Assembly (NCBI RefSeq): GCF_031921685.1
Contig: NZ_JAPDHU010000001.1
Location: 2,170,001-2,234,000 of the forward strand
Direction: 5' to 3'
DNA: 64,000 nucleotides
Source: Terripilifer sp031921685
Lineage (GTDB): Bacteria; Pseudomonadota; Alphaproteobacteria; Rhizobiales; Beijerinckiaceae
The notes under the pieces are model-generated. The model was not told where the DNA came from. It searched no databases and worked only from the letters and a program-made list of their open reading frames with translations. Shown here piece after piece: positions 44,038-52,684 of the stretch. A program made the translations under genes and the position numbers. The first letter of the stretch is position 1. The number at the start of each line of letters is the position of its first letter.

Positions 44038-44715
44038 CTATTCGACCTTGGGACCGGCTTTGGAGTCCGGCGTCACGTCGATCACGCGGGCACGGTTCAG
44101 CACGGAGACCTCGGGCTTACAGTCCTTCATGCAGGGATTCTTCTTCCAGAACGCTTTCTCGGTGGTTTCCCGATCGTCATCATAGAAGCCGCCGACGTTC
44201 GGCATTTTCAACGAGGAGAAATTCTCCCGTGAAAGTACGAAGTCGTCTTTGACGATGTCGTTCATGTTGAGCAGAAAGGCGGTCAGCGCATAGACCTCGT
44301 CCGGCGTCAGCGATTGCGCATTGCCGAAGGGCATGGCGCGGCGGATGTAGTCGAACGTCGTCGAGGCGAATGGCCAGTAAGAGCCGATCGTCTTGTCCGG
44401 ATTGTCTTTGTCGAGCGTGCCGCGTCCGCCGACCAGAACCGGCCAGCGGCCGGCGCCTTCGCCGAATTCGCCATGACAGGCGGCGCATTGATTGAGGAAG
44501 ACCTCTTCGCCTTCCTTGACGCTGCCTTTGCCCGGCGGCAGGCCCTGGCCATCGGGGCGGATGTCGATATCCCAGGCGGCGATTTCCTCGGGCAGCGCGA
44601 TGCGGCCAAGGCCGATCGGCTTTTTGGCTTGCTCTGCTTGCAACGGCCCGCTGGCGAAAGCCAACAGTGCGCCCAGCATGAGTCCAGAGAGGAGACTGTT
44701 ACGAAATCTCGACAT
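44038..44715 (-). CDS. soxD: SoxD, cytochrome subunit of sulfane dehydrogenase (single haem)
   Basis: A 225-residue periplasmic cytochrome c with haem site CAACH and the SoxD lead-in IGRIALPEEIAAWDIDIRPD-like sequence (GLGRIALPEEIAAWDIDIRP) and GYDGSG-like RGTLDKDNPDKTIGSYWPFA. It pairs with SoxC. Paracoccus SoxD is about 380 residues with two haems; this one stops after the first domain plus a short Cys-containing tail (CMKDC). It overlaps the soxC end by 17 bases. Confidence 0.9.
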   Translation of the reverse strand: MSRFRNSLLSGLMLGALLAFASGPLQAEQAKKPIGLGRIALPEEIAAWDIDIRPDGQGLPPGKGSVKEGEEVFLNQCAACHGEFGEGAGRWPVLVGGRGTLDKDNPDKTIGSYWPFASTTFDYIRRAMPFGNAQSLTPDEVYALTAFLLNMNDIVKDDFVLSRENFSSLKMPNVGGFYDDDRETTEKAFWKKNPCMKDCKPEVSVLNRARVIDVTPDSKAGPKVE

Positions 44716-45973
44716 TCTCGGTCTCTCCGTTGCTGCGCACGAGCCAGGTCTGAATGCCATTGTTGTGGTAGATGGAATTGACGCCGCGCACCTTGCGCAA
44801 TTCTTCCTTCGTCGGCTGCACATAGCCGGTCTCGTCCATGGCGCGGGACTGGATCAGCATTTCGCGGCCGTCCCAGTCGAAGTCGAGATAGAAACGCACC
44901 ATCGAGAGCGGCATGTTGGGCCCATCGAGCCGAGCGGTCGTCCAGTTCTTGCCGCCGTCGATGGTGACATCGATGCGCTGCATGCGTCCGCGACCCGACC
45001 AGGCGATGCCGGTGATGACATTCGGACCTTTCTGGACGAGCGGCGCTTGCGGTGATGGCGAGGTGACGACGGATTTGGCGTCCATGATCCAAGTGAAGCG
45101 GCGGGCGCGGCCATCGGCGAGGAGATCGGTATATTTCGAGGTCTCTTCGCGCTGTTCCCATGGCTCGTCGCCGACTTCGAGGCGACGCAGCCATTTCACC
45201 CACATATTGCCTTCCCAGCCGGGCACGACGAGGCGCAGCGGATAGCCTTGTTCGGGGCGCAGCGCTTCGCCGTTCATGCCCCAGGCGACCATGCAATCCT
45301 TGAGCGCTTTCTCCATCGGGATCGAGCGGGTCATGGCGGCGGAATCGGCGCCTTCTGCCAGAAGCCATTTGCCCTTCGGCTTGACGCCGGCCTCGTCGAG
45401 CAAGGTTTTCAGGGGCAGGCCGTGATACCAGACATTGTGGATCATGCCGTGGGTGAACTGGCAGCCGTTGAGCTGCGCGCCGCGCCATTCCATGCCGGAA
45501 TTGGCGGCGCATTCGAGAAAATAAGCGTGGTTGATGCGGCCGGGAAAACGCTTCAGGTCTTCCATGGTGAAGACCAAAGGCTTGTCGACCAGACCATGGA
45601 TCATCAGCCGATGTTTGGCCGGATCGACCTCGGCAACGCCGGAGTGATGCCGCTCAAAACACAGGCCCGAGGGCGTGATGACACCGTCAAGCGCATGCAG
45701 CGGCGTGAAATTGACGGAGGATTCGCGGCTCGCCGTCAGCCATTCGACGTCCTGCCGGATGATGTGCTTTTCGAATTTCGATGGGCTGCCATAGGGCGCG
45801 TTTTGCACGCCGGGGCCAAGATAACGCGTCCAGTCGGGCACTTCGGTAATGGCGGGATCGGGCTTGGGCGTCTGCGCTTGCGCCGCGCCGGTGGCGAGAC
45901 CAGCGCCAGCGAAAGCTGCCGTTCTCAGGAACGACCGCCGGCTTGCCGCGGTGGGTGAGGAATTGTCGGTCAC
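44699..45973 (-). CDS. soxC: SoxC, molybdenum subunit of sulfane dehydrogenase
   Basis: A 424-residue molybdopterin enzyme of the sulfite-oxidase family. It has a Tat signal (ASRRSFLRTAAFAGAG), the Moco Cys in FLECAANSGMEWRG, and the C-terminal dimerisation domain (VDVTIDGGKNW-type: RIDVTIDGGKNWTTARLDGP). SoxCD oxidises SoxY-bound sulfane sulfur, giving complete thiosulfate oxidation without sulfur globules. GTG start at 45973. Confidence 0.95.
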   Translation of the reverse strand: MTDNSSPTAASRRSFLRTAAFAGAGLATGAAQAQTPKPDPAITEVPDWTRYLGPGVQNAPYGSPSKFEKHIIRQDVEWLTASRESSVNFTPLHALDGVITPSGLCFERHHSGVAEVDPAKHRLMIHGLVDKPLVFTMEDLKRFPGRINHAYFLECAANSGMEWRGAQLNGCQFTHGMIHNVWYHGLPLKTLLDEAGVKPKGKWLLAEGADSAAMTRSIPMEKALKDCMVAWGMNGEALRPEQGYPLRLVVPGWEGNMWVKWLRRLEVGDEPWEQREETSKYTDLLADGRARRFTWIMDAKSVVTSPSPQAPLVQKGPNVITGIAWSGRGRMQRIDVTIDGGKNWTTARLDGPNMPLSMVRFYLDFDWDGREMLIQSRAMDETGYVQPTKEELRKVRGVNSIYHNNGIQTWLVRSNGETENVEIS

Positions 45974-46016
45974 TGCTTCCCTCCGTCGATCCTATGGACT
46001 TGCGTGCCGAATTGGC

Positions 46017-47726
46017 TCACGCGCCGCGCACGATCACCGATGTGTTGGGCTCAAGCCGCACGGTCTTCACATCGCTCAAATGTTTCTCGACGACGTCCCA
46101 GATAGGCGGGCCTTCCGTCGCCTGATTGACGCTGGCCCAGCCGGCGACCTTGTAATTGCGCGACGGATCGATCGGTTGACCTGTCTTGAGGAAGGTCATG
46201 TCCGAGATGCGGCTGTTGATCGGCTGGGAGACGTCGATCGTATAGCCCATGCCACCGATGCGCACCATGTCGCCACCGCCTTGAAAATAAGGATCGGGGT
46301 GGAATATGTTGTCGGCGACATCTTCGAGAATGGCCTTGAGCTGCGCACCGCTCATGTCCATGCGGTAGCAGGCGGGATAGGTCATGGCGGTGGCATTGGC
46401 CAAGGCCTCGAAAGTGATGGCATCGCCCGGCACCAGAGAGCCGCCCCAGCGGAAGCCGGGCGAAAGGGAGATTTCGGCATCGCGCTGCGTCAGCATGGCG
46501 TTGCAGATCAGATCGTCGAAGGTGCCGTTGAAATTGCCGCGCCGGTAGAGCAGGGACTCGGTGCGACCGAGTTCACGCTGCAAATCTTTCTCATGCGGCG
46601 CGCGCAGTTTCTGCACCAGGGCCTGCATGTCCGCATCGGCTGATATGGCGTCGGAGAAGACCGGCATCAGCTTGAAGCGATAGCCGTTGACCTTGCCGCC
46701 CTGCACGTCGAGATCGAGGCGCGAGAGGAATTTGCCATGCGAGCCAGACGCGATCAGCACGGTCTTGTCGACAGTGATGGCGCCCGGCATGGCGTCGTGG
46801 GTATGGGCGGTCAAAATGACGTCGATGCCTTTGACGCGGCTCGCCAGCTTGCGGTCGACATCGAAGCCATTGTGCGACAGCAGCACGACGACTTGAACGC
46901 CTTCAGCGCGCGATTCATCCACCTGCTTTTGTAGATCTTCCTCGCGCAGGCCGAATTCCCAATCGGGAATCATCCAGGCGGGATTGGAGATCGGCGTGCG
47001 CGGAAAGGCTTGACCGATGACGGCGATCTTGACGCCGCCCTTTTCGAACATGCGGCGGGCGTCGAAGACCGGCTCCTGCCATTCCTTGTCGCGGATGTTT
47101 TGGGCGAGGAAAGCGAAGGGCGCTTTGCCGATGATTTCCTTCACCCGCTCGGCGCCATAGGTGAATTCCCAATGGGAAACCATGGCCTCGATGCCAAGCG
47201 CCCCTTGCACGTCGACCATGTCCTGGCCCTTGCTTTGCAGCGAGGTCCAACTGCCTTGCCAGGTGTCACCGCCGTCGAGCAGCAGCACCTTGTCGGCACC
47301 GCGTTCCGCGCGGATGGCTTTGATGAGCGTGGCCAACCGATCGACACCGCCCATGCGGCCGTAGTTGCGCGCGAGTGCTACGAAATCATCGCTGGTCAAG
47401 GCATATTGATCAGCCGAGCCGGTGGCGATCTTGAAATAGTCTCGGAAGGCCGCATCGGTGAGATGCGGCGGCAGCCCTTTGTCGGCGCCGACGCCGATAT
47501 TGACCGAGGGTTCGCGGAAATAGAGCGGCACGAGCTGCGCATGGATATCGGTGACATGCAGGATTGTCACCGTGCCCAAGGGGTCGAAGCGCAGAATGTC
47601 GTTCTGGCTCAGGCGTTGCTGGGCGGCGACGCGCCCGAGCGGCCCCAATCCGGACGCGGCCACGATGGTCGAAGCCGATGCGCTTGCTTGCAGAAAATGC
47701 CGCCGCGAAATCATGTGATCATCCAT
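46017..47726 (-). CDS. soxB: SoxB, sulfate thiol hydrolase
   Basis: A 569-residue di-manganese enzyme that releases sulfate from SoxYZ. The Tat signal is ISRRHFLQASASAS. Metal-binding motifs are TILHVTDIHAQL, LLDGGDTWQGSW and SHWEFTYG, followed by HTHDAMP; the 5'-nucleotidase C-terminal domain covers about residues 400-560. Start ATG 47726 or in-frame ATG 47714. Confidence 0.96.
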   Translation of the reverse strand: MDDHMISRRHFLQASASASTIVAASGLGPLGRVAAQQRLSQNDILRFDPLGTVTILHVTDIHAQLVPLYFREPSVNIGVGADKGLPPHLTDAAFRDYFKIATGSADQYALTSDDFVALARNYGRMGGVDRLATLIKAIRAERGADKVLLLDGGDTWQGSWTSLQSKGQDMVDVQGALGIEAMVSHWEFTYGAERVKEIIGKAPFAFLAQNIRDKEWQEPVFDARRMFEKGGVKIAVIGQAFPRTPISNPAWMIPDWEFGLREEDLQKQVDESRAEGVQVVVLLSHNGFDVDRKLASRVKGIDVILTAHTHDAMPGAITVDKTVLIASGSHGKFLSRLDLDVQGGKVNGYRFKLMPVFSDAISADADMQALVQKLRAPHEKDLQRELGRTESLLYRRGNFNGTFDDLICNAMLTQRDAEISLSPGFRWGGSLVPGDAITFEALANATAMTYPACYRMDMSGAQLKAILEDVADNIFHPDPYFQGGGDMVRIGGMGYTIDVSQPINSRISDMTFLKTGQPIDPSRNYKVAGWASVNQATEGPPIWDVVEKHLSDVKTVRLEPNTSVIVRGA

Positions 47727-47801
47727 CCCTGCGGCCAGCCGCCCGCATTCGGCGGCACGCCGTTATTCACTCCACGTTGCACGTGATGCCAGAGCGGCGG
47801 C

Positions 47802-48128
47802 TTAGCCGACCGTCAGCTTGTTCTTCGCCTCATAGGTCGAGCCGTCGTCATCCTTCCAGGCGAAGACGAACTCGCCGCTCTCCTTGGCCTTGTAGAAGAA
47901 CGACTGGTACGGATTGGCTGAAATCGCCGGGTTCCAGTCTGCTTCGAAGACAAGCTTGCCGTTGAACGTGGCCGTGAACTTGTTGATGATCTTGCGCGGG
48001 ATGATCTCGCCCTTGGAATCGCGGCGCTGGCCGCTTTCCATCTCATGCGAGATGAGGGTCTTGATCTCGATCAGTTCGCCTGCCTTGGCTTGGGCCGGGA
48101 CGCGAACGCGCGGTGTGGGGTTTGCCAT
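47802..48128 (-). CDS. soxZ: SoxZ, sulfur carrier partner
   Basis: A 108-residue immunoglobulin-fold partner of SoxY. It has PRVRVPAQAKAGELIEIKTL, ISHEMESGQRRDSKGE-IIPR and SGEFVFAWKDDDGSTYEAKN, all standard. It lies 22 bases after soxY and is exported as a complex with SoxY, having no signal of its own. Confidence 0.96.
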   Translation of the reverse strand: MANPTPRVRVPAQAKAGELIEIKTLISHEMESGQRRDSKGEIIPRKIINKFTATFNGKLVFEADWNPAISANPYQSFFYKAKESGEFVFAWKDDDGSTYEAKNKLTVG

Positions 48129-48150
48129 ATGTGCTTTCCTTCCCGGATGT

Positions 48151-48615
48151 CTAGCCGCCGCAGCCGCCGATGGTCACTTTGATCTCCGATTTGACGGAGT
48201 AGAGCGAACCATTCGACATTTCGGCGACGCAGACGATGTTCTGGGTCTGGGCCAGGCGCATGCGCGCGGAGGCATTGGCCTTGCCGCACTCGGGCGTGAA
48301 CCGATAGGTCAACACGTTGGGGAGCGGATTGCCGTCGGCGAAGACGTGTACGGTCTTGACGTAGTCGGCATCGGTCATCGGGCTTTCCACCTCGACGGTG
48401 ATTGGCACGACCAGACCGTTCTCGGCGATCTGCGGCACATCGAGCTTGATCTTGCCCGATTGCAGAGTCTTGTCGCCGTATAGCTTTTTGATTTCGGCTT
48501 CGACGGCCTTGACGTCGGCCAACGCCATCGATGGGGCCAGGATGGCGGCAAGGGCCGCGATCGATCCCGTTTGCAACAAATCCCGCCGCGATGGCGCAGC
48601 GAATGCGGTCGCCAT
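48151..48615 (-). CDS. soxY: SoxY, sulfur-substrate carrier
   Basis: A 154-residue periplasmic carrier. It has a Tat-type signal (SRRDLLQTGSIAALAAILAP) and the swinging-arm C-terminus GGCGG, whose Cys carries the sulfur intermediate. First gene of the minus-strand operon soxYZBCD-cyt-soxF; divergent from soxAX. Confidence 0.96.
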   Translation of the reverse strand: MATAFAAPSRRDLLQTGSIAALAAILAPSMALADVKAVEAEIKKLYGDKTLQSGKIKLDVPQIAENGLVVPITVEVESPMTDADYVKTVHVFADGNPLPNVLTYRFTPECGKANASARMRLAQTQNIVCVAEMSNGSLYSVKSEIKVTIGGCGG

Positions 48616-48814
48616 TCCTCACTCCTCGTTCTTTCGACCAGGGGCATATCCCTTGGCGATCACCTTATCTGGTTGTGCAAACTTATTCCCGCGATTTTTG
48701 AGCAATGCAAATTCCCAATGTACTCTAAAAAAATGTAATTTTTAGATGGCCGATGCGCTGCTATGGAACAGGGAATCTGCCTGCGAAGACGTTCTATTTG
48801 AGATTGGGGGGAGC
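48616..48814. promoter_or_regulatory. divergent soxY / soxA promoter region
   Basis: A 199-bp AT-rich gap between the two sox operons. A run around 48722-48745 (AAAAAAATGTAATTTTTAG) is the most AT-rich spot. No soxR-type regulator is encoded in the window. I see no firm operator. Confidence 0.45.
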
Positions 48815-49651
48815 ATGAGAAACGTCCGTTTCAGAGGACTATTTGCAGCCGCGTTCGGGGTGCTCGCATTGAGTTCGGGCCTGGCGATGGCGCAGGCGCA
48901 GCAAGATGATGCGGAGAAAGAAATCGAGCGTTATCGCGCGATGATCAGCGATCCGATGTCGAATCCAGGCTTTCTGGCCGTCGATCGTGGTGAAGTGCTC
49001 TGGGCCGCCAAGCGTGGCAAGAAGGACGTTACGCTCGAGACCTGCGATCTTGGCGAGGGACCCGGTAAGCTCGATGGCGCCTATGCCAAGCTGCCGCGTT
49101 ATTTTCAGGACGCGGATCGGGTGATGGATATCGAACAGCGCCTGCTGTGGTGCATGGAAAAGATCCAGGATCTCGACACGGCCGACGTGCGCCGCCGCCG
49201 TTTCGGCGGTCCCGATTATACGTCGGACATGCAGGATCTCGTGGCCTTCATCGCCAACAAATCGTCGGGCATGAAATACCAGCCGCAGGAGAGCCATCCG
49301 AAGGAAAAGGAAATGCTGGCGGCGGGTGAAGCCTTGTTCTTCCGCCGTGCCGGTGTGATGGATTTCTCCTGCGCCACCTGCCATGGCGACGATGGCAAGC
49401 GCATTCGTCTGCAAGCCCTGCCGAACTTCTCGAAGGCCGGTAAGGATGCGCAGGATACGATGGGCGGCTGGCCGACCTATCGCGTGTCGCAGAGCCAATT
49501 GCGCACCATGCAGCACCGGTTGTGGGACTGCTATCGGCAGATGCGCATGCCGGCGCCCGAATATGCTTCCGACGGTATCACCGCTTTGACGGCCTATATG
49601 GTGAAAATGGCCGCCGGTGGCGAAATCACCGTTCCCTCGATCAAGCGCTGA
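48815..49651 (+). CDS. soxA: SoxA, cytochrome c of SoxXA
   Basis: A 278-residue periplasmic protein with a Sec signal ending AMAQA. One haem site CATCH is in the C-terminal half, and the active-site Cys haem ligand is in LWDCYRQMRMP. An N-terminal Cys pair (ETCDLGEG, LLWCMEK) replaces the second haem of di-haem SoxA. ATG 48815 follows GGGGGGAG. With SoxX it joins thiosulfate to SoxY. Confidence 0.95.
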   Translation: MRNVRFRGLFAAAFGVLALSSGLAMAQAQQDDAEKEIERYRAMISDPMSNPGFLAVDRGEVLWAAKRGKKDVTLETCDLGEGPGKLDGAYAKLPRYFQDADRVMDIEQRLLWCMEKIQDLDTADVRRRRFGGPDYTSDMQDLVAFIANKSSGMKYQPQESHPKEKEMLAAGEALFFRRAGVMDFSCATCHGDDGKRIRLQALPNFSKAGKDAQDTMGGWPTYRVSQSQLRTMQHRLWDCYRQMRMPAPEYASDGITALTAYMVKMAAGGEITVPSIKR

Positions 49652-49665
49652 ACGGAGTGACAGTC

Positions 49666-50295
49666 ATGAAAGCCCTGTTCATTGCTTCCAGTTTGGCCGC
49701 AAGTCTGGTCGTCCTGTCCGGTGCCGCTCATGCGCAGCAGGCGGCCCCGACCAAGATCGACCCCGCCGTTGTCGACAAATATGTCGAATCCATGTGGGCT
49801 AAGGCGCCCGATCCCTGGAAGACCGTGCCGGTTCAGGACGAAACGCAGCGCATCTGCACCGAGACACGCAACAATCCTTCGCAAGCCGATTTCACCAAGA
49901 TCATGGAGCGGGAAAAAGCCAGCGTCGTCTTCCCGGCTGATGGCAAGGTGATCGGCGATTGGAAGGCTGGCGAGCGTGTCGCCAATACTGGCACTGGCGG
50001 TCAGTTCACCGACGGTCCGAACACGCCGCGTGGGGGCAATTGCTATGCCTGCCATCAGATGGCGCCGACGGAATTGAGCTACGGCACTTTGGGGCCGAGC
50101 CTGCAGAACTACGGCAAGGATCGCAAATTCGATCCGGCCGAGGCGCGCAATGCCTATGCCAAGATCTACGATGCGCAGGCGGTCTTTCCCTGTTCGCAGA
50201 TGCCGCGCTTCGGCCTGCACAAATTCTTGAGCGAACAACAGATGAAGGATGCGGTGGCCTATCTGTTCGATCCAGAATCCCCGGTCAACAAATAG
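49666..50295 (+). CDS. soxX: SoxX, cytochrome c of SoxXA
   Basis: A 209-residue mono-haem cytochrome. It has a signal peptide (ALFIASSLAASLVVLSGAAH), haem site NCYACHQM and distal Met in SQMPRFG. ATG 49666 with GGAGTGA before it, 14 bases after soxA. It contains a longer N-terminal domain than Paracoccus SoxX. A strong terminator follows. Confidence 0.95.
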   Translation: MKALFIASSLAASLVVLSGAAHAQQAAPTKIDPAVVDKYVESMWAKAPDPWKTVPVQDETQRICTETRNNPSQADFTKIMEREKASVVFPADGKVIGDWKAGERVANTGTGGQFTDGPNTPRGGNCYACHQMAPTELSYGTLGPSLQNYGKDRKFDPAEARNAYAKIYDAQAVFPCSQMPRFGLHKFLSEQQMKDAVAYLFDPESPVNK

Positions 50296-50322
50296 CTCTC
50301 ACGCTTCGCCTGATCATGGATC

Positions 50323-50353
50323 ATCCGGCCCGGTTCTCCGGGCCGGATTTTTA
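50323..50353 (+). terminator. rho-independent terminator after soxX
   Basis: Perfect 11-bp stem ATCCGGCCCGG / CCGGGCCGGAT with a TTCT loop and a T-run, 27 bases past the soxX stop. It overlaps the end of the convergent gene at 50351. Confidence 0.93.
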
Positions 50354-51064
50354 TTGGGCGACCGGAAAGAAGCCGGCGCGGCGAAAGATGTCGTCGGAGC
50401 TTCCATCGATCAGCGTTGTAAAGAAGGCGCCGGCTTTACCAGAAGGGGCCACCGCGTAAGTGGTGGTCATTTGCAGCTCTTCCGGCAGCCAGGCCGCGAT
50501 GTGCACGCCGTCGACGGCGACGATTTCGGTCGATTGGGTGAGGCCGAAATCGGCGCGGTCTTCGGCCACTTCCTTCATCACATTGTAGCCGCCGACCTTC
50601 AGCAGCGTTTTGTCTCGTGTCGGTTCGAACAGGCCGACGCGCTCCAGGGCGCGATGCAGATGGTTGCCGGCGGTGCCGCCGCCGGCGGGATCGCCGCGGG
50701 CGATGTTCTTGGCTGCGAGCATGACGGCGCGAAATTTTTCCAGGGTCGAGATATCAGGGGCGGGCGCTCCATCCTTGATCCCTAGCGCGATGCGGGAGGC
50801 GCCAATGGCGGCGGGGGCGCCGAGATGGCGGGCGTCGTGCAAGCCTTGCAGGGCGGCGAGCGAGGCGGCGACCACATCGAAGGTCTCACCGGCGCCGATC
50901 CGCTGCTCGACCGCGCCCGAGGTACCAAATTGCAGGTGGAGGGTCGCTCCGGTGCGATCATGGAAAGCTTGCGCCGCAGCGGTCATCGCCTGCCGCACGG
51001 CGCTGGCGCTGAGAATGCGGATCGCCTGTGGGGCTTGCGTCCCGATGAGGATTTCATCCGCCAT
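50351..51064 (-). CDS. ModA-like substrate-binding protein without signal peptide
   Basis: A 237-residue protein of the bacterial extracellular solute-binding (SBP_bac_11/ModA) fold: IRILSASAVRQAMTAAAQAF, LQFGTSGAVEQRIGAGETFD and DFGLTQSTEIVAVDGV. There is no signal sequence, and an in-frame stop lies 15 codons or so upstream of ATG 51064, so it is probably cytosolic. GGGAGAG is the ribosome-binding site. Role unknown; a ligand sensor is possible. Confidence 0.8.
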   Translation of the reverse strand: MADEILIGTQAPQAIRILSASAVRQAMTAAAQAFHDRTGATLHLQFGTSGAVEQRIGAGETFDVVAASLAALQGLHDARHLGAPAAIGASRIALGIKDGAPAPDISTLEKFRAVMLAAKNIARGDPAGGGTAGNHLHRALERVGLFEPTRDKTLLKVGGYNVMKEVAEDRADFGLTQSTEIVAVDGVHIAAWLPEELQMTTTYAVAPSGKAGAFFTTLIDGSSDDIFRRAGFFPVAQ

Positions 51065-51191
51065 GCTGCTTCTCTCCCGTCCCGGCTGTTTAGGTTAACA
51101 AAGGAATAACGTTGCGTAATCAGCCGATCGGCGTTGTTTAGCAAGGCGGTATTGATCTTGTGGGACATTCGAGGCCTGAGAGGGCGCACAT

Positions 51192-51800
51192 ATGAAGACG
51201 TATTTTTTCCCGCTTCCGGTGTTCGTGGCGGCTGCCACAATGGCCAGCTCAGCTTGGGCGGGTGGCTGTGCCGGTGGCCAGTGCTATCAGCGCGTCACCA
51301 CGCCGCCGGTTTACGACACGGTGCAAGAGCAAGTGATGGTTTCACCGCCGCGCGCCGTCGCCCGTGAAATTCCGGCCGAATATGGCGAAGTGACCGAGCA
51401 GGTCATGACCCGTGCGCCGCGCACTTATGCGCGCCAGGTTCCGCCCGTGACGCAGACCGTCGCCGAACAGGTGATGGTGCAGCCGGCCCGCAAGGTCTGG
51501 TCGGTGACGCGCGATGCTTATGGCCGCGAGGTCGGTTGCTGGGTGATGCAACCGGCGACCTACGCCACGCAATATCGTCAGGTGGTCGTGCAGCCGGGCG
51601 GTGTGACGTATGAAACGCAGCCGGCGGAATATGCGACGGTGACGCGTCCGGTGCAGGTGCGTCCGGCACGGACCTATTACGAGTCCATTCCGGCGACCTA
51701 TGCGACGCAGTCGCGCCAGGTGATGGTGCAGCCCGGTTATGATGGATGGCAGCCGATTGGCGGTGGCCATCATCGTCCCCGCAAATATCTCAACTGGTAG
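51192..51800 (+). CDS. secreted protein of six ~23-residue repeats
   Basis: A 202-residue exported protein with signal peptide (FPLPVFVAAATMASSAWA). The mature part consists of six repeats of the form PA-xY-xTV-xxQVMV-xPxR (for example PAEYGEVTEQVMTRAPRTYA; PATYATQSRQVMVQPGYDGW), interrupted once by a Trp/Cys-containing insert (REVGCWVMQ). Similar Tyr/Thr/Val repeats occur in some OmpA-like envelope proteins. It is divergent from the ModA-like gene. No enzyme motif. Confidence 0.75.
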   Translation: MKTYFFPLPVFVAAATMASSAWAGGCAGGQCYQRVTTPPVYDTVQEQVMVSPPRAVAREIPAEYGEVTEQVMTRAPRTYARQVPPVTQTVAEQVMVQPARKVWSVTRDAYGREVGCWVMQPATYATQYRQVVVQPGGVTYETQPAEYATVTRPVQVRPARTYYESIPATYATQSRQVMVQPGYDGWQPIGGGHHRPRKYLNW

Positions 51801-51802
51801 GC

Positions 51803-52513
51803 TCACGCCAGTTCGATCAAGGGCGTCTCGCGATCGGCGATCGCGAGACGGCTTGTCATGTCAAGTTCGGTTTGCGCGAGGGTCATCAACGCTTGCGCTG
51901 CCGCTTCCACCGATCCCTCGCCATGCGATTGCAAAGTGAGCACGATGCGTCGTGTCTGCGGCGTGACGATCGAACGTGCATCCTGGCGCCAGTTCCAGCG
52001 CCGGCATAAAACGGTGGAGCCCGAAGCATAGACCACTTCGCCCGGCTTCGGTGGTTGTTCGGCCGGCAGGCCCTCCCCCGGCGCCATGTCGATGAATGTG
52101 TCGTCGTCGCGGGCGAAGCGGAAGGCGAGGTCGGGCGTGATTCGATCGAGATCGTCGGCGCCCAGGCATAGCACATGCGCCAAAGACACCGCATTGTAGA
52201 GATCGACGAAGCCGTTGATCGCAGGCACACTGTCGCCGGCGAGAACACGCTTCACCAACCGCTCGACGGATGAGCGATAGCTCGTGCTCTTGATACCGAA
52301 GCCCTTATAGGCGCGCCGCCACGCAGCGATGCCGGGAATGGCCGAAAGCTCCATACCAGCCCAGCGCGTGCGGCACGTCGCTTCCGCCTCGGCGATATAA
52401 GCGGCGAGACCGGGCGTGCGCTGCGTCGCGATGCCGTCGGTTTCGATCAGCAGAACAGCGGTGCGAAAATCGGGAAAGGTCGACAGAAGATCGGTGATTG
52501 AAAGACGGAGCAT
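51803..52513 (-). CDS. B3/B4-domain protein (PheT editing-domain-like)
   Basis: A 236-residue cytosolic protein with the B3/B4 fold of the phenylalanyl-tRNA synthetase beta chain: IPGIAAWRRAYKGFGIKSTS, SSVERLVKRVLAG and NGFVDLYNAVSLAHVLCLGA. Free-standing members may hydrolyse mischarged tRNAs or act on amino acids. Convergent with the repeat protein (3-base gap). Confidence 0.85.
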   Translation of the reverse strand: MLRLSITDLLSTFPDFRTAVLLIETDGIATQRTPGLAAYIAEAEATCRTRWAGMELSAIPGIAAWRRAYKGFGIKSTSYRSSVERLVKRVLAGDSVPAINGFVDLYNAVSLAHVLCLGADDLDRITPDLAFRFARDDDTFIDMAPGEGLPAEQPPKPGEVVYASGSTVLCRRWNWRQDARSIVTPQTRRIVLTLQSHGEGSVEAAAQALMTLAQTELDMTSRLAIADRETPLIELA

Positions 52514-52684
52514 GGTTCTGGCGGGCGTTGACGGGGCGAACCGCTAAGCTCAATATGGCCGGAAAGCAAGCGTGGAGGAAACGCAACCGCTGCCACAATG
52601 GCAGTTCACCCTCATTGCCGACACGGGGCTGGCCGCAAGGCCAGGCGCCGCCATTTGCTGGCCTGATCTCATGCGGGAAACACC

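Noticed and set aside
44307..45512. 401-codon frame on the minus strand overlapping soxC and soxD
   Set aside because: Frame-shifted shadow of soxC/soxD; residues show no family pattern.
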